Shown one piece after another: positions 47,733-55,917 of a stretch of DNA of 64,000 nt. Position 1 is the first letter of the stretch; the number at the start of each line of letters is the position of its first letter. The notes under the pieces were generated by a model, which worked only from the letters and a program-made list of their open reading frames with translations, was not told the origin of the DNA and ran no database searches. The position numbers and the translations under genes are program-made. The DNA comes from Nocardioides furvisabuli (GTDB lineage Bacteria; Actinomycetota; Actinomycetes; Propionibacteriales; Nocardioidaceae). The DNA lies in NCBI RefSeq assembly GCF_021083185.1, contig NZ_JAIGQB010000005.1, forward strand, positions 186,001 to 250,000. The letters are read 5' to 3'.

Positions 47733-49181
47733 GTGCGTTCGAAGCTCATTGCCCTGCTGGCCACCTGCGGTCTTGCCGCCTCGCTGATGGCGCCCGCCGT
47801 GGGTGCCTCCTCCGCCGGCGCAGCAGCGCCGGGCGGCACGGTGTCCACCTCCGGGCTGCTGGCGACGACGCTCGCGGCGCGCAAGCCCAACAAGCCCAAC
47901 AAGCGCTGGAAGGTGCCGATCGGGCCGAAGTTCAACAACCCGATGGTGCCCAAGGACCGCTTCGTCATCGAGCGCCACGTGCTCCGCGCGATCCGCAACA
48001 CGCCCAAGGGCGAGAAGATCATCATCTCGGCCTACTCGCTCGACCGGCAGGTCTTCGCCGACGAGCTGATCCGCGCCAAGAAGCGCGGGGTCAAGGTGCA
48101 GGTGCTGCTCAACGACCACCTGGTGCCCAACGCGCAGGTGCGCATCCAGAAGGTGCTGGGCAACAACACCAAGAAGAAGAGCTTCCTCAAGCGCTGCGTG
48201 TCCGGCTGCCGGGCCGACAAGAACGAGTACAACAACCTGCACAGCAAGTTCTACCTCTTCTCGCGCACCGGCCGGAACCGCAACGTCGTCATGCTGGGCT
48301 CCTACAACATGACCCTCAACGCCGTCCGCTGGCAGTGGAACGACCTGTGGACCGCGGTCGGCAAGCGCACCCTCTACGACCAGTTCGAGGCGCTCTTCAA
48401 CGACATGCGCCCCGACTGGGACAAGCGCAGGGCGACCTACGAGTTCTGCTCCGCCGGGCGCGTCTGCCCGGCCGGTGACATGGAGAAGTACTACAACATC
48501 GTCTTCCCCCGCTACACCACGCAGAACAACGACGTCGTGCTGGGCATCCTCGACAACATCCAGTGCGTCTACGCCGACCCCGCGACGGGAGCGCAGAAGC
48601 GCACGCAGCTGGCCCTGTCGATGCACACCATGCGCGGCAACCGCGGCAACTACATCGCCGACAAGCTCCGCGAGCTCTACGCGCAGGGCTGCAACCTCCG
48701 GGTCAACTACGGCCTCATGGGCTTCCACACCAAGCAGCAGATCGGTGCGCCGACCGCGCGCGGCCGCGTGCCCCTGCGCTCCACCGGCTTCAACCTGCGC
48801 GACGACGTGCCCACCGGCGACCCCGAGATCGACGACATGCCGGAGAGCATCGAGCGCTACACCCACCACAAGTACTTCGTGCTCAAGGGCTCCTACAAGG
48901 GCGTGCCCGACTCGCACATCGTGTGGACCGGCTCGACCAACTGGTCCAGCCTGGGCACCCCCCAGGACGAGATCATGTTCTCGATGCACGGGCGCGGCCT
49001 GGTCCGCGACTACATGGCGAACTTCGACCTCATGTGGCAGAAGCCCTACAGCCGCGACGCCTACACCACGACGTACTCGTCGTGGCGGATGGTCAACGGC
49101 CGCCGGGTCGGCATCGACCCGATGGTCACCGTCGAGCCGGACCGCCTGCGTGGCGGCGGCCCGACGTGGGAGAACGACTGA
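47733..49181 (+). CDS. Secreted phospholipase D-like protein
   Basis: A 482-residue exported protein with a clear signal peptide (LIALLATCGLAASLMAPAVG, cleavage near GAAA). Two PLD half-sites are visible: LHSKFYLFSRTG with LGSYNMT, and THHKYFVLKGSYK with TGSTNWSS. Both keep the His-x-Lys pair and the Gly-Ser/Asn turn but lack the Asp of the HKD motif, so activity is likely but not certain. Cysteines in RCVSGCRAD and EFCSAGRVC could form disulfides in the exported form. GTG 47733 has GAGGGAG upstream. Its partners upstream suggest a substrate with phosphodiester bonds in the envelope or in surrounding polymers. Confidence 0.82.
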   Translation: MRSKLIALLATCGLAASLMAPAVGASSAGAAAPGGTVSTSGLLATTLAARKPNKPNKRWKVPIGPKFNNPMVPKDRFVIERHVLRAIRNTPKGEKIIISAYSLDRQVFADELIRAKKRGVKVQVLLNDHLVPNAQVRIQKVLGNNTKKKSFLKRCVSGCRADKNEYNNLHSKFYLFSRTGRNRNVVMLGSYNMTLNAVRWQWNDLWTAVGKRTLYDQFEALFNDMRPDWDKRRATYEFCSAGRVCPAGDMEKYYNIVFPRYTTQNNDVVLGILDNIQCVYADPATGAQKRTQLALSMHTMRGNRGNYIADKLRELYAQGCNLRVNYGLMGFHTKQQIGAPTARGRVPLRSTGFNLRDDVPTGDPEIDDMPESIERYTHHKYFVLKGSYKGVPDSHIVWTGSTNWSSLGTPQDEIMFSMHGRGLVRDYMANFDLMWQKPYSRDAYTTTYSSWRMVNGRRVGIDPMVTVEPDRLRGGGPTWEND

Positions 49182-49190
49182 CCCAGCGGG

Positions 49191-49778
49191 TCACCCCTCC
49201 TGGTCGACCGCGTCCTCGGCGGGCAGCAGCGACTCGGCCAGGCTGCGGACGGTCTCCGCGTCCGGGCCCTGGAGCAGCACGGTGCTGCCCTTGAGGTCGT
49301 AGGCCAGCACGCTCGCGCCCTCGTGGTCCCACGCCGACCAGGTGCCGGTGCCCCAGTCGGTGAGGTCGACCCCCTCGGCCTCCGTGACGTCGGCCTCGGC
49401 CAACGCATCGGCGCTCGTGCCGGGGAGCTGGTCGAGCACGACGTCGCCGCTGGGTGCGGTGAACTCCATGCGCCACCACTGCGGGTCGGGGCTGTAGCCG
49501 CCGCCGACCGTGGTCCACCCGTCGGGGAGGACGCTGGGGACCATGGTGATGAGCTCGTCGTCGACCGCGCGCAGGGCGGCGTCCTTGTAGCTCGGACTGA
49601 TGGTCGGCTCGCTGCCGAAGTCGACGGGCTCGACCGGTTCGGCCGTGGCGGTGGGCGCCGAGGTGGTGCTGGTCGGAGCAGGGTCGTCGGCGGACTGACC
49701 GGTCCCCTCACCGCAGGCGCCGGCCAGCAGCACGAGCGAGAAGGTCAGGACGGGTGCGGTCGTACGAGTCGGTCGCAT
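49191..49778 (-). CDS. Putative lipoprotein of unknown function
   Basis: A 195-residue precursor with a signal sequence ending LVLLAGAC, a slightly non-standard lipobox, then a Thr/Pro-rich spacer and a small globular domain (LPDGWTTVGGGYSPDPQWW, VVLDQLPGTSADALAEAD, GASVLAYDLKGSTVLLQG). The strand pattern resembles the DUF4245-type lipoproteins of actinobacteria, without a firm match. It is convergent with the PLD-like gene and divergent from the acyl-CoA dehydrogenase gene. Confidence 0.7.
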   Translation of the reverse strand: MRPTRTTAPVLTFSLVLLAGACGEGTGQSADDPAPTSTTSAPTATAEPVEPVDFGSEPTISPSYKDAALRAVDDELITMVPSVLPDGWTTVGGGYSPDPQWWRMEFTAPSGDVVLDQLPGTSADALAEADVTEAEGVDLTDWGTGTWSAWDHEGASVLAYDLKGSTVLLQGPDAETVRSLAESLLPAEDAVDQEG

Positions 49779-49852
49779 GGGCTGATTCTCTCACGCACGG
49801 CGTGTGACATCAGTCTCCGCCGCAGCCCCTGCCCAGGTGAACGACCCGTAAC

Positions 49853-49858
49853 TAGACT
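49853..49858 (+). promoter_or_regulatory. -10 box (TAGACT) of the acyl-CoA dehydrogenase gene
   Basis: TAGACT lies 40 bases before ATG 49899. Unlike most genes here this one would have a short leader, which contains CACAGGAG before the start. Confidence 0.45.
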
Positions 49859-49898
49859 CCGGAACGTTCCGCCCCACGACCGCACAGGAGCCCACGTC

Positions 49899-51092
49899 AT
49901 GCCTCGTCTCTGCCAGACCGAAGGCCTCACCGAGGACCAGACCGAGATCCTCAAGGCCGTGCGGCAGTTCGTCGACGAGAAGATCATCCCGGTGGCGACC
50001 GAGCTCGAGCACAAGGACGAGTACCCCACCGAGATCGTCGAGGGCCTCAAGGAGCTCGGGATCTTCGGCCTGATGATCCCCGAGGAGTACGACGGCCTCG
50101 GCGAGTCGCTGCTGACCTACGCGCTGTGCGTCGAGGAGATCGCCCGCGGCTGGATGAGCGTCTCGGGCGTGATCAACACCCACTTCATCGTCGCCTACAT
50201 GCTGATGCACCACGGCACCGAGGAGCAGAAGCAGAAGTACCTGCCCCGCATGGCGACCGGCGAGGTGCGCGGCGCCTTCTCCATGTCCGAGCCGGGCCTC
50301 GGCTCCGACGTGTCGGCCATCTCGACCAAGGCCGTGCGCGACGGTGACGACTACGTCATCAACGGCCAGAAGATGTGGCTGACCAACGGCGGGTCCTCGA
50401 CCCTGATCGCGGTGCTGACGAAGACCGACGAGGGTGCGGAGACGCCGTACAAGAACATGACGACCTTCCTGGTGGAGAAGGAGCCCGGCTTCGGCGAGAC
50501 CGCACCCGGCCTCACCATCCCGGGCAGGATCGACAAGATGGGCTACAAGGGCGTGGACACGACCGAGGCCATCTTCGAGAACCACCGCGTGTCCGCCGAC
50601 CAGGTGCTGGGCGGCGAGCCCGGCAAGGGCTTCTACCAGATGATGGACGGCGTCGAGGTCGGCCGCGTGAACGTCGCGGCCCGGGCCTGCGGCATCGCCA
50701 ACCGTGCCTTCGAGCTGGGCGTGGCGTACGCGCAGCAGAGGGAGACCTTCGGCAAGCCGATCGCCGAGCACCAGGCCGTGCTGTTCCGCCTCGCCGAGAT
50801 GGCGACCAAGGTCGAGACCGCTCACACCATGATGGTGAAGGCGGCGCGGATGAAGGACTCCGGCCAGCGCATGGACGTCGAGGCCGGCATGGCGAAGATG
50901 CTCGCGTCGGAGTACTGCAACGAGGTCGTCGAGGCGTCCTTCCGGATCCACGGCGGCTACGGCTACTCCAAGGAGTACGAGATCGAGCGCCTCTACCGCG
51001 AGTCGGCCTTCATGCTGATCGGCGAGGGCACCTCCGACATCCAGAAGATGATCATCGGACGAAGCCTGCTCAAGGACTACAAGCTGCGCTGA
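49899..51092 (+). CDS. Acyl-CoA dehydrogenase
   Basis: A flavoprotein of 397 residues that introduces a trans double bond into an acyl-CoA. It has all family parts: the N-terminal helical domain (LKELGIFGLMIPEEYDGLG), FAD and substrate loop AFSMSEPGLGSDVSA, MWLTNGGSS, and the C-terminal helical domain with FGKPIAEHQAV, IHGGYGYSKEYEIERLYRES and the catalytic Glu in IGEGTSDIQ. The chain-length preference cannot be told. A double-hotdog hydratase lies about 1 kb downstream, so the two may share a pathway. ATG 49899 follows CAGGAG at 7 bases. Confidence 0.92.
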   Translation: MPRLCQTEGLTEDQTEILKAVRQFVDEKIIPVATELEHKDEYPTEIVEGLKELGIFGLMIPEEYDGLGESLLTYALCVEEIARGWMSVSGVINTHFIVAYMLMHHGTEEQKQKYLPRMATGEVRGAFSMSEPGLGSDVSAISTKAVRDGDDYVINGQKMWLTNGGSSTLIAVLTKTDEGAETPYKNMTTFLVEKEPGFGETAPGLTIPGRIDKMGYKGVDTTEAIFENHRVSADQVLGGEPGKGFYQMMDGVEVGRVNVAARACGIANRAFELGVAYAQQRETFGKPIAEHQAVLFRLAEMATKVETAHTMMVKAARMKDSGQRMDVEAGMAKMLASEYCNEVVEASFRIHGGYGYSKEYEIERLYRESAFMLIGEGTSDIQKMIIGRSLLKDYKLR

Positions 51093-51116
51093 CCGGCGGC
51101 CTCGACGGCGGCGCCC

Positions 51117-51122
51117 TAGACT
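51117..51122 (+). promoter_or_regulatory. -10 box (TAGACT) of the DUF1707-like gene
   Basis: TAGACT is 6 bases before ATG 51129, the leaderless pattern. Confidence 0.5.
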
Positions 51123-51128
51123 CCCGCC

Positions 51129-51959
51129 ATGAGGGGCTTCCGGGCGAAGGACTCCGACCGAGACCGTTTCGTCGAGCTGATCGAGGCGGCGTACGTCGAC
51201 GGGCAGCTGGGCGCGGTCGACCGTGACCTGCGGGTCTCCCGCGCACTGTCGGCAGAGACGCTCGACGAGCTCCAGACGCTCACGCGCGACCTGCGGCCGC
51301 CGCCCGGCGGCCTGCCAGCCGTTGCGGCGCGCACCCCGGCGTACTCCCGCAGGCTCCTCGGCGTCCTGCTGCTCCTGGGCGCGGTGGTCGCGATGCTCGG
51401 CCTCGGGGTCGCCGGGCTGGTGCTCTTCGCGAGCGTCGACACCGGGTCGGAGACGTCCCCGTCCGTCGCGGTCGAGTCGGCGCAGGCGGAGCCGGCGCCC
51501 CGACGGGCCGGGGCCGAGCCGTCCTTCGAGATGAACCCGGCCGGGGTGCGCGGCTTCGTCCGTGCCTACGAGCGCCGGTTCGGCACCCTCGACGTCTACG
51601 AGGTGGGCCTCTACCCCGCCCGCGTGGGGGTCCGGGCGCCGGTGCGCGGATCGCGGCCGCGGATGGAGCGGTGGACCTGGGACGGGGAGTGGCGCCAGGA
51701 CAGCGACGCCTCGGCCGTGCGCGGGCCCGACGAGATCATCGACCTCGGCTCCCTCGACGTGCGCCGTCTCTTCGCCAACATCACCACGGCGCGCAGGACC
51801 CTCGAGGTGCCGGGCGCGGAGCTCACCCACGTGCTGGTCGACGACGGGAGCCGGGTGCCGACCGTCGACATCCACGTCGCCAACGCCTTCGACGAGAGCG
51901 GCTACCTCACGACCACGCTTGAGGGCGACGTGCTGCGGGCCCACCCCTACAGGGCGTGA
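51129..51959 (+). CDS. DUF1707/SHOCT-like membrane protein
   Basis: A 276-residue protein. The N-terminal 55 residues follow the DUF1707 pattern (AKDSDRDRFVELIEAAYVDG, then the Leu-rich helix LSAETLDELQTLTRDL). One transmembrane helix follows (LLGVLLLLGAVVAMLGLGV, about 76-95), then an extracytoplasmic domain with MERWTWDGEWRQD and LTHVLVDDGSRVPTVDIHVAN. The C-terminal domain is not recognised; it has the look of a small sheet protein. Role unknown. A strong hairpin follows the stop codon. Confidence 0.78.
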   Translation: MRGFRAKDSDRDRFVELIEAAYVDGQLGAVDRDLRVSRALSAETLDELQTLTRDLRPPPGGLPAVAARTPAYSRRLLGVLLLLGAVVAMLGLGVAGLVLFASVDTGSETSPSVAVESAQAEPAPRRAGAEPSFEMNPAGVRGFVRAYERRFGTLDVYEVGLYPARVGVRAPVRGSRPRMERWTWDGEWRQDSDASAVRGPDEIIDLGSLDVRRLFANITTARRTLEVPGAELTHVLVDDGSRVPTVDIHVANAFDESGYLTTTLEGDVLRAHPYRA

Positions 51960-51961
51960 GC

Positions 51962-51985
51962 CCCACGTGACGGAGGCCACGTGGG
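51962..51985 (+). terminator. Perfect 8-bp stem-loop after the DUF1707-like gene
   Basis: CCCACGTG (51962-51969) and CACGTGGG (51978-51985) form an 8-bp stem with an 8-base loop, starting 3 bases after the stop. Each arm contains CACGTG, so an operator for the following gene is an alternative. Confidence 0.5.
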
Positions 51986-52027
51986 CCCGGCCGTCGCGAC
52001 GACCGTGGCTGCGGCACGATGTGCGGC

Positions 52028-53059
52028 ATGAAGACGAACGCCGGCAACTTCTTCGAGGACTTCACGCTCGGGCAGGTCATCGAGCACGCCACTCCGCGCA
52101 CGATCACCGAGGGTGACCGCGCGATCTACGGTGCGATCTACCCGACCCGCTTCGCGGTCCCCTCCTCGGCGGAGTTCGCCGCCTCGGTCGGGCTGTCGCC
52201 GCACCCGGTGGAGGAGATGGTCGGCTTCCACGTCGCCTTCGGCAAGACCGTCCCCGACGTCTCGCTCAACGCGGTCGCCAACCTCGGCTACGCGGAGTGC
52301 CGCTTCCACCAGCCGGTCGTGCCGGGCGACACGCTGCGCACCCGTTCGGAGGTCATCGGCCTCAAGGAGAACTCCAACGCTCGCACCGGCGTGGTGTGGG
52401 TGCGCTCGACCGCGACCAACCAGCGCGGTGAGGTCGTCATCGACTGGGCGCGCTGGGTGATGGTGCACAAGCACTCGGCGGAGTCCCCGGCCCCGGAGAC
52501 CGTGGTGCCGTCGCTCGCCGATGCCGTCGCGCCCGGCGACCTGGTGGTGCCCGCCGGCCTCGACTTCTCGGCGTACGACACCGCGGCGGCGGGGTCGCCG
52601 CACCTGCTGGGCGACTACGGGGTGGGGGAGCGGATCGACCACGTCGACGGCGTGACCCTCACCGACGCCGAGCACATGATGGCCACGCGCCTGTGGCAGA
52701 ACACCGCCAAGGTGCACTTCAACACCGACGCCCGTCCGGACGGCCGACGCCTCGTCTACGGCGGCCACGTCATCTCGCTGGCCCGCGCGCTGTCCTTCAA
52801 CGGGCTCGCCAACGCGCAGCTGGTGGCTGCGATCAATGCAGGCGCCCACGTCGCGCCGGCCTTCGCCGACGACACCGTCCACGCCTGGTCGGAGGTGCTC
52901 GAGGTCGCCGAGCTCGAGGCGCCCGCCGTCGGGGCCCTGCGGCTGCGCCTGGTCGCGACCCGCGGGCGCGACGAGTCGATGACCCTGCGTGGTGAGGACG
53001 GGAAGTACGCCGACGGCGTGCTGCTCGACCTCGACTACTGGGCGCTCGTCCCGCGCTGA
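52028..53059 (+). CDS. Double-hotdog MaoC-type hydratase, mesaconyl-CoA hydratase-like
   Basis: A 343-residue enzyme with two hotdog domains. The front NAGNFFEDFTLGQVIEHATPR, FHVAFGKTVPDVSLNAVANL, GDTLRTRSEVIGLKENSNAR and the later THAEHMMATR-like segment with YGGHVISLARALSFNGLANA closely resemble mesaconyl-CoA hydratases (Mch/Mcd) of the ethylmalonyl-CoA and 3-hydroxypropionate pathways. It would interconvert mesaconyl-CoA and methylmalyl-CoA. No other gene of those pathways is in the window, so a different branched enoyl-CoA substrate remains possible. CACGAT 7 bases before ATG 52028 suggests a leaderless transcript. Its 3' end overlaps the convergent sulfotransferase gene by 25 bases. Confidence 0.8.
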   Translation: MKTNAGNFFEDFTLGQVIEHATPRTITEGDRAIYGAIYPTRFAVPSSAEFAASVGLSPHPVEEMVGFHVAFGKTVPDVSLNAVANLGYAECRFHQPVVPGDTLRTRSEVIGLKENSNARTGVVWVRSTATNQRGEVVIDWARWVMVHKHSAESPAPETVVPSLADAVAPGDLVVPAGLDFSAYDTAAAGSPHLLGDYGVGERIDHVDGVTLTDAEHMMATRLWQNTAKVHFNTDARPDGRRLVYGGHVISLARALSFNGLANAQLVAAINAGAHVAPAFADDTVHAWSEVLEVAELEAPAVGALRLRLVATRGRDESMTLRGEDGKYADGVLLDLDYWALVPR

Positions 53060-54132
53060 GGCCCGCTCCGCCGCAGGAGGTCGGCCGTGACGAGGTCGAG
53101 CGCCTGATCGAGGGTGGCCGGCGCGGTCGCGTCGCCCAGGCGGGCGAGGACGGTCGTGGCCGCCGCCAGCAGCTCGGCGACGGTCGCGTCGTCAGGCGTA
53201 CGCCCCGCGCGCGGGTCGGCGGGCAGCAGGTCCGCGAGGTCGCCCACGACGTCGTAGGCCCGTGCGCCGAGCTCGGCGACGCTCGCCTGCGAGCGCTCGA
53301 GGACCCAGCCGTGGTGCCGAGCAGGCAGCACGAAGGACTCACGAGTGGCGGAGCCGGCCAGTGCCTCCGGCACGAACGAGCCCTTGATGTGACGGGTGAG
53401 CGCCGGCGAGCGGCGGGGGCGGGGGATGCGCTCGTTGACCTGCCGCAGCAGCTCGGCCTCCACGAGGCCGAGCGAGTCGTTGGGGCGGCGTGCCTCGGCG
53501 TCGAGCCCTGTCACGTCGAGGCCCAGGACCGCGGCCGTGCGCGACCAGAGCTCGTCGCGCGGGGCGCCCGACGGGGGCACGACGGCGAGGTGGACGCGGT
53601 CGGACGGGAGGCCTGCGGACCAGCGGTCCGCGATGGCGGGGACGTCCTGGTAGCGCCAGAACTTCTGGTCGTCCTCGCCGCGCCGCACGGTGGCGAGGAA
53701 GCGGCGGTAGGGCTGGCGCGCGCCCATCTTCACGCGCTGCTGCCAGGCCGAGGGCAGGACCCGGCCGAGGTCGCGTGCCGTGATCACGACGTGGACCTCC
53801 TCGGCCGCGCCGGCGAGGTCGGTCAGCGCCGCGGCGGCCGCGTCGGGCGGCGAGTCGGCGAAGTGCTCGTTGCTGACCAGGACGTCGCCCAACCAGTCAC
53901 GGGCCTCGTCGACGAGGCGCTGCCAGGTGGCGAGCTCGTGCGGGTCGAGCCGTTCGACGTGGGCGGACATGCCCTTGACCAGCGCGGCGGCGGTGAAGTG
54001 CTCGCGACGGCCGGTGCCCGGGAGCAGCAGGCCACGCTCCCGCAGCTCGTCGCGGTGGCGCCACCAGAGGTCCTGCAGGTAGGTGGTGCCCGACTTGGCC
54101 GTGCCGACGTGGAGGAACACGCGCCGAGCCAT
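53035..54132 (-). CDS. Sulfotransferase-family protein (second paralogue)
   Basis: A 365-residue protein with the phosphosulfate loop VFLHVGTAKSGTTYLQDLW at the N-terminus and VHVVITARDLGRVLPSAW in the middle, the same layout as the gene at 46621-47697. The two proteins share the order of motifs but differ widely elsewhere, so they are old paralogues. The acceptor is unknown. The stop lies inside the end of the convergent hydratase gene, 25 bases of overlap. A class I methyltransferase gene is divergent from it with a 35-base gap, suggesting paired expression. Confidence 0.8.
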   Translation of the reverse strand: MARRVFLHVGTAKSGTTYLQDLWWRHRDELRERGLLLPGTGRREHFTAAALVKGMSAHVERLDPHELATWQRLVDEARDWLGDVLVSNEHFADSPPDAAAAALTDLAGAAEEVHVVITARDLGRVLPSAWQQRVKMGARQPYRRFLATVRRGEDDQKFWRYQDVPAIADRWSAGLPSDRVHLAVVPPSGAPRDELWSRTAAVLGLDVTGLDAEARRPNDSLGLVEAELLRQVNERIPRPRRSPALTRHIKGSFVPEALAGSATRESFVLPARHHGWVLERSQASVAELGARAYDVVGDLADLLPADPRAGRTPDDATVAELLAAATTVLARLGDATAPATLDQALDLVTADLLRRSGPQRGTSAQ

Positions 54133-54167
54133 GCCGGTGAGGATACTGGGTGCGGCAGACTCGCCCC

Positions 54168-54989
54168 GTGGCCTGGGATCGCGAGTTCTTCTACGACACC
54201 TACCCGCGCGTCGAGGAGGCCTTCGCCGCGCGCCTCGAGGAGAGCCTGGCCCCGCGCGACCCGTCTATCATGCTGCAGGTGGTGCGCGAGCTCGACCTGC
54301 CGCCCGACAGCCGGGTGGTCGATGTCGGCTGCGGCGACGGCGCCCACGCCTTCCGGCTGGCGACGCACTTCGGCCTGCGGGTCCTCGGCATCGACCCGGT
54401 GCAGCGCCACCTCGACCTGGCCCGCGCGGCCCGGCGCGACCTCGTCCCCGAGATCGCGTCGCGTGTCTCCTTCGAGCGCGGCACCGCGGCGGCACTCCCG
54501 GCACCCGACGCCTCGCTGGACCTGGTCTGGTGCCGCGACGTGATGGTCCACGTCGAGCACCCCGAGGACGCCTGGGCGGAGTTCGCCCGGGTGCTGCGTC
54601 CCGGCGGCCACGTCGTGTCCCACCAGGTGGTCGCGACCGACCTGCTGCCACCCGACGAGGCCGACTGGCTCTTCGACGTGAGGGGGGTGGTGCCCTCCAG
54701 CGCCGACGCGCGGGTCGTGGACGAGGCGATCGCGCGCTCCGGCCTCGAGGTGGTCGACTCGATCGACCTGGCCGGGGAGTGGGGCGAGTGGTCGCAGGAG
54801 CACGAGGGGGCGGGCGGCCGCGCGCTGCTGCACCTGGCGCGCCTGCTGCGCGACCCCGAGCGCTACCGCGCCGAGTTCGACGACGAGGCGTACGACGTGA
54901 TGCTCGGCGACTGCCGCTGGCACGTGCACCGCATGTCGGGTGGCCTCGCGGGACGGCTCGACGTGCTCAGGCGGCCGCGCCGCGGTTAA
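54168..54989 (+). CDS. Class I SAM-dependent methyltransferase
   Basis: A 273-residue enzyme. Motif I is VVDVGCGDGAHAFRLA, motif II VLGIDPVQ, and later motifs are LDLVWCRDVMVHVEHPE and VLRPGGHVVSHQ, typical of methyltransferases acting on small molecules or lipids. GTG 54168 has CAGACT 6 bases upstream, which favours it over GTG 54150. It is divergent from a sulfotransferase gene, so the two may modify the same compound. Substrate not assignable. Confidence 0.85.
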   Translation: MAWDREFFYDTYPRVEEAFAARLEESLAPRDPSIMLQVVRELDLPPDSRVVDVGCGDGAHAFRLATHFGLRVLGIDPVQRHLDLARAARRDLVPEIASRVSFERGTAAALPAPDASLDLVWCRDVMVHVEHPEDAWAEFARVLRPGGHVVSHQVVATDLLPPDEADWLFDVRGVVPSSADARVVDEAIARSGLEVVDSIDLAGEWGEWSQEHEGAGGRALLHLARLLRDPERYRAEFDDEAYDVMLGDCRWHVHRMSGGLAGRLDVLRRPRRG

Positions 54990-55069
54990 TCGCTCGCCAC
55001 CTCTTGACGCCTTTGGCAGGGTGGGTCCTCCGACGTACGAGAGCCCTCACGTCCACCCAGGAGGACCCC

Positions 55070-55255
55070 ATGGCCGACCAGGACCCCAACGCAGACATCA
55101 AGGCGAAGATGAGGGAGGCGCTCGAGCGCAAGAAGGGCCACCTCCACCCCGACGACAGCGCGGCAGCGCGCGAGAAGGCCCACGGCTCGGAGGTCAACGA
55201 CAAGAACGTCGCCAAGCCGATGCACCGCCGCAAGGCCGGCGGCGGCGGGGTCTGA
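55070..55255 (+). CDS. DUF5302 family small protein
   Basis: A 61-residue hydrophilic protein with a charged helix (IKAKMREALERKKGHLHPDD) and a basic, Gly-rich end (PMHRRKAGGGGV), matching the actinobacterial DUF5302 family. AGGAGG precedes ATG 55070 closely. Function unknown. A perfect 11-bp hairpin follows. Confidence 0.8.
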   Translation: MADQDPNADIKAKMREALERKKGHLHPDDSAAAREKAHGSEVNDKNVAKPMHRRKAGGGGV

Positions 55256-55263
55256 GCCCGCCT

Positions 55264-55300
55264 GCCGGCGGACGGCTCCGACCCGACGTCGTCCGCCGGC
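55264..55300 (+). terminator. Hairpin terminator after the DUF5302 gene
   Basis: GCCGGCGGACG (55264-55274) pairs perfectly with CGTCCGCCGGC (55290-55300), with a 15-base loop, 8 bases after the stop. No T-tract. Confidence 0.55.
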
Positions 55301-55324
55301 GCGAGCGGAGGCACCGCTGCGTGG

Positions 55325-55330
55325 CAGACT
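55325..55330 (+). promoter_or_regulatory. -10-like box (CAGACT) of the histidine phosphatase gene
   Basis: CAGACT is 7 bases before ATG 55338. The first base departs from TAnnnT, so the call is weaker. Confidence 0.35.
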
Positions 55331-55337
55331 CGCGGAC

Positions 55338-55910
55338 ATGTCTGCCGATGCCCCTGCCCCTGAGCTCTGGCTGGTGCGCCACGGCGAGACCGAGTGGAGC
55401 CGCGACGGCAAGCACACGTCCACCACCGACCTGCCGCTGACCGAGGTCGGCGAGGCCGCGGCCTGCGCGCTCGTCCCTCGACTGGCGGACGTGGAGTTCG
55501 ACCTCGTGCTGACCAGCCCGCGCCGGCGCGCCCGGCGCACCGCCGAGCTGGCCGGCTTCTCCGACGCCGAGCCCGACGAGGACCTGGTGGAGTGGGCCTA
55601 CGGCGACTACGAGGGCATCACCACGCCCGAGATCCGCGAGACCGTCCCGGGCTGGACGGTCTGGACCCACCCGACCCCGGGTGGCGAGAGCGCCGACGAG
55701 GTCGCGACCCGTCTGGACCGCGTGGTGGACCGCGCTCGCGACCACCGACGCACGCTCGTCTTCGCCCACGGCCACTCGCTGCGGGTGCTCACCGCCCGCT
55801 GGCTCGAGCAGTCGGCCGCCGAGGGGCGCTTCTTCCGCCTCGACGTCTCCACGATCTCGGTGCTGGGCTTCGAGCGCGAGACCCCGGTCCTGCTGAAGTG
55901 GAACAGCTGA
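55338..55910 (+). CDS. Histidine phosphatase family protein
   Basis: A 190-residue phosphatase. The catalytic signature LVRHGETEWSRDGKHTS lies near residue 12, the second Arg in LTSPRRRARRTAEL, the general acid Glu in VEWAYGDYEG and the second His in LVFAHGHSLRVLTARW. All four phosphate-pocket residues are therefore present. Members act on phosphosugars, acid phosphates or cofactors; the substrate is unknown. The PHP gene follows after 7 bases, so both are probably in one operon. Confidence 0.9.
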   Translation: MSADAPAPELWLVRHGETEWSRDGKHTSTTDLPLTEVGEAAACALVPRLADVEFDLVLTSPRRRARRTAELAGFSDAEPDEDLVEWAYGDYEGITTPEIRETVPGWTVWTHPTPGGESADEVATRLDRVVDRARDHRRTLVFAHGHSLRVLTARWLEQSAAEGRFFRLDVSTISVLGFERETPVLLKWNS

Positions 55911-55917
55911 GGCCGAC

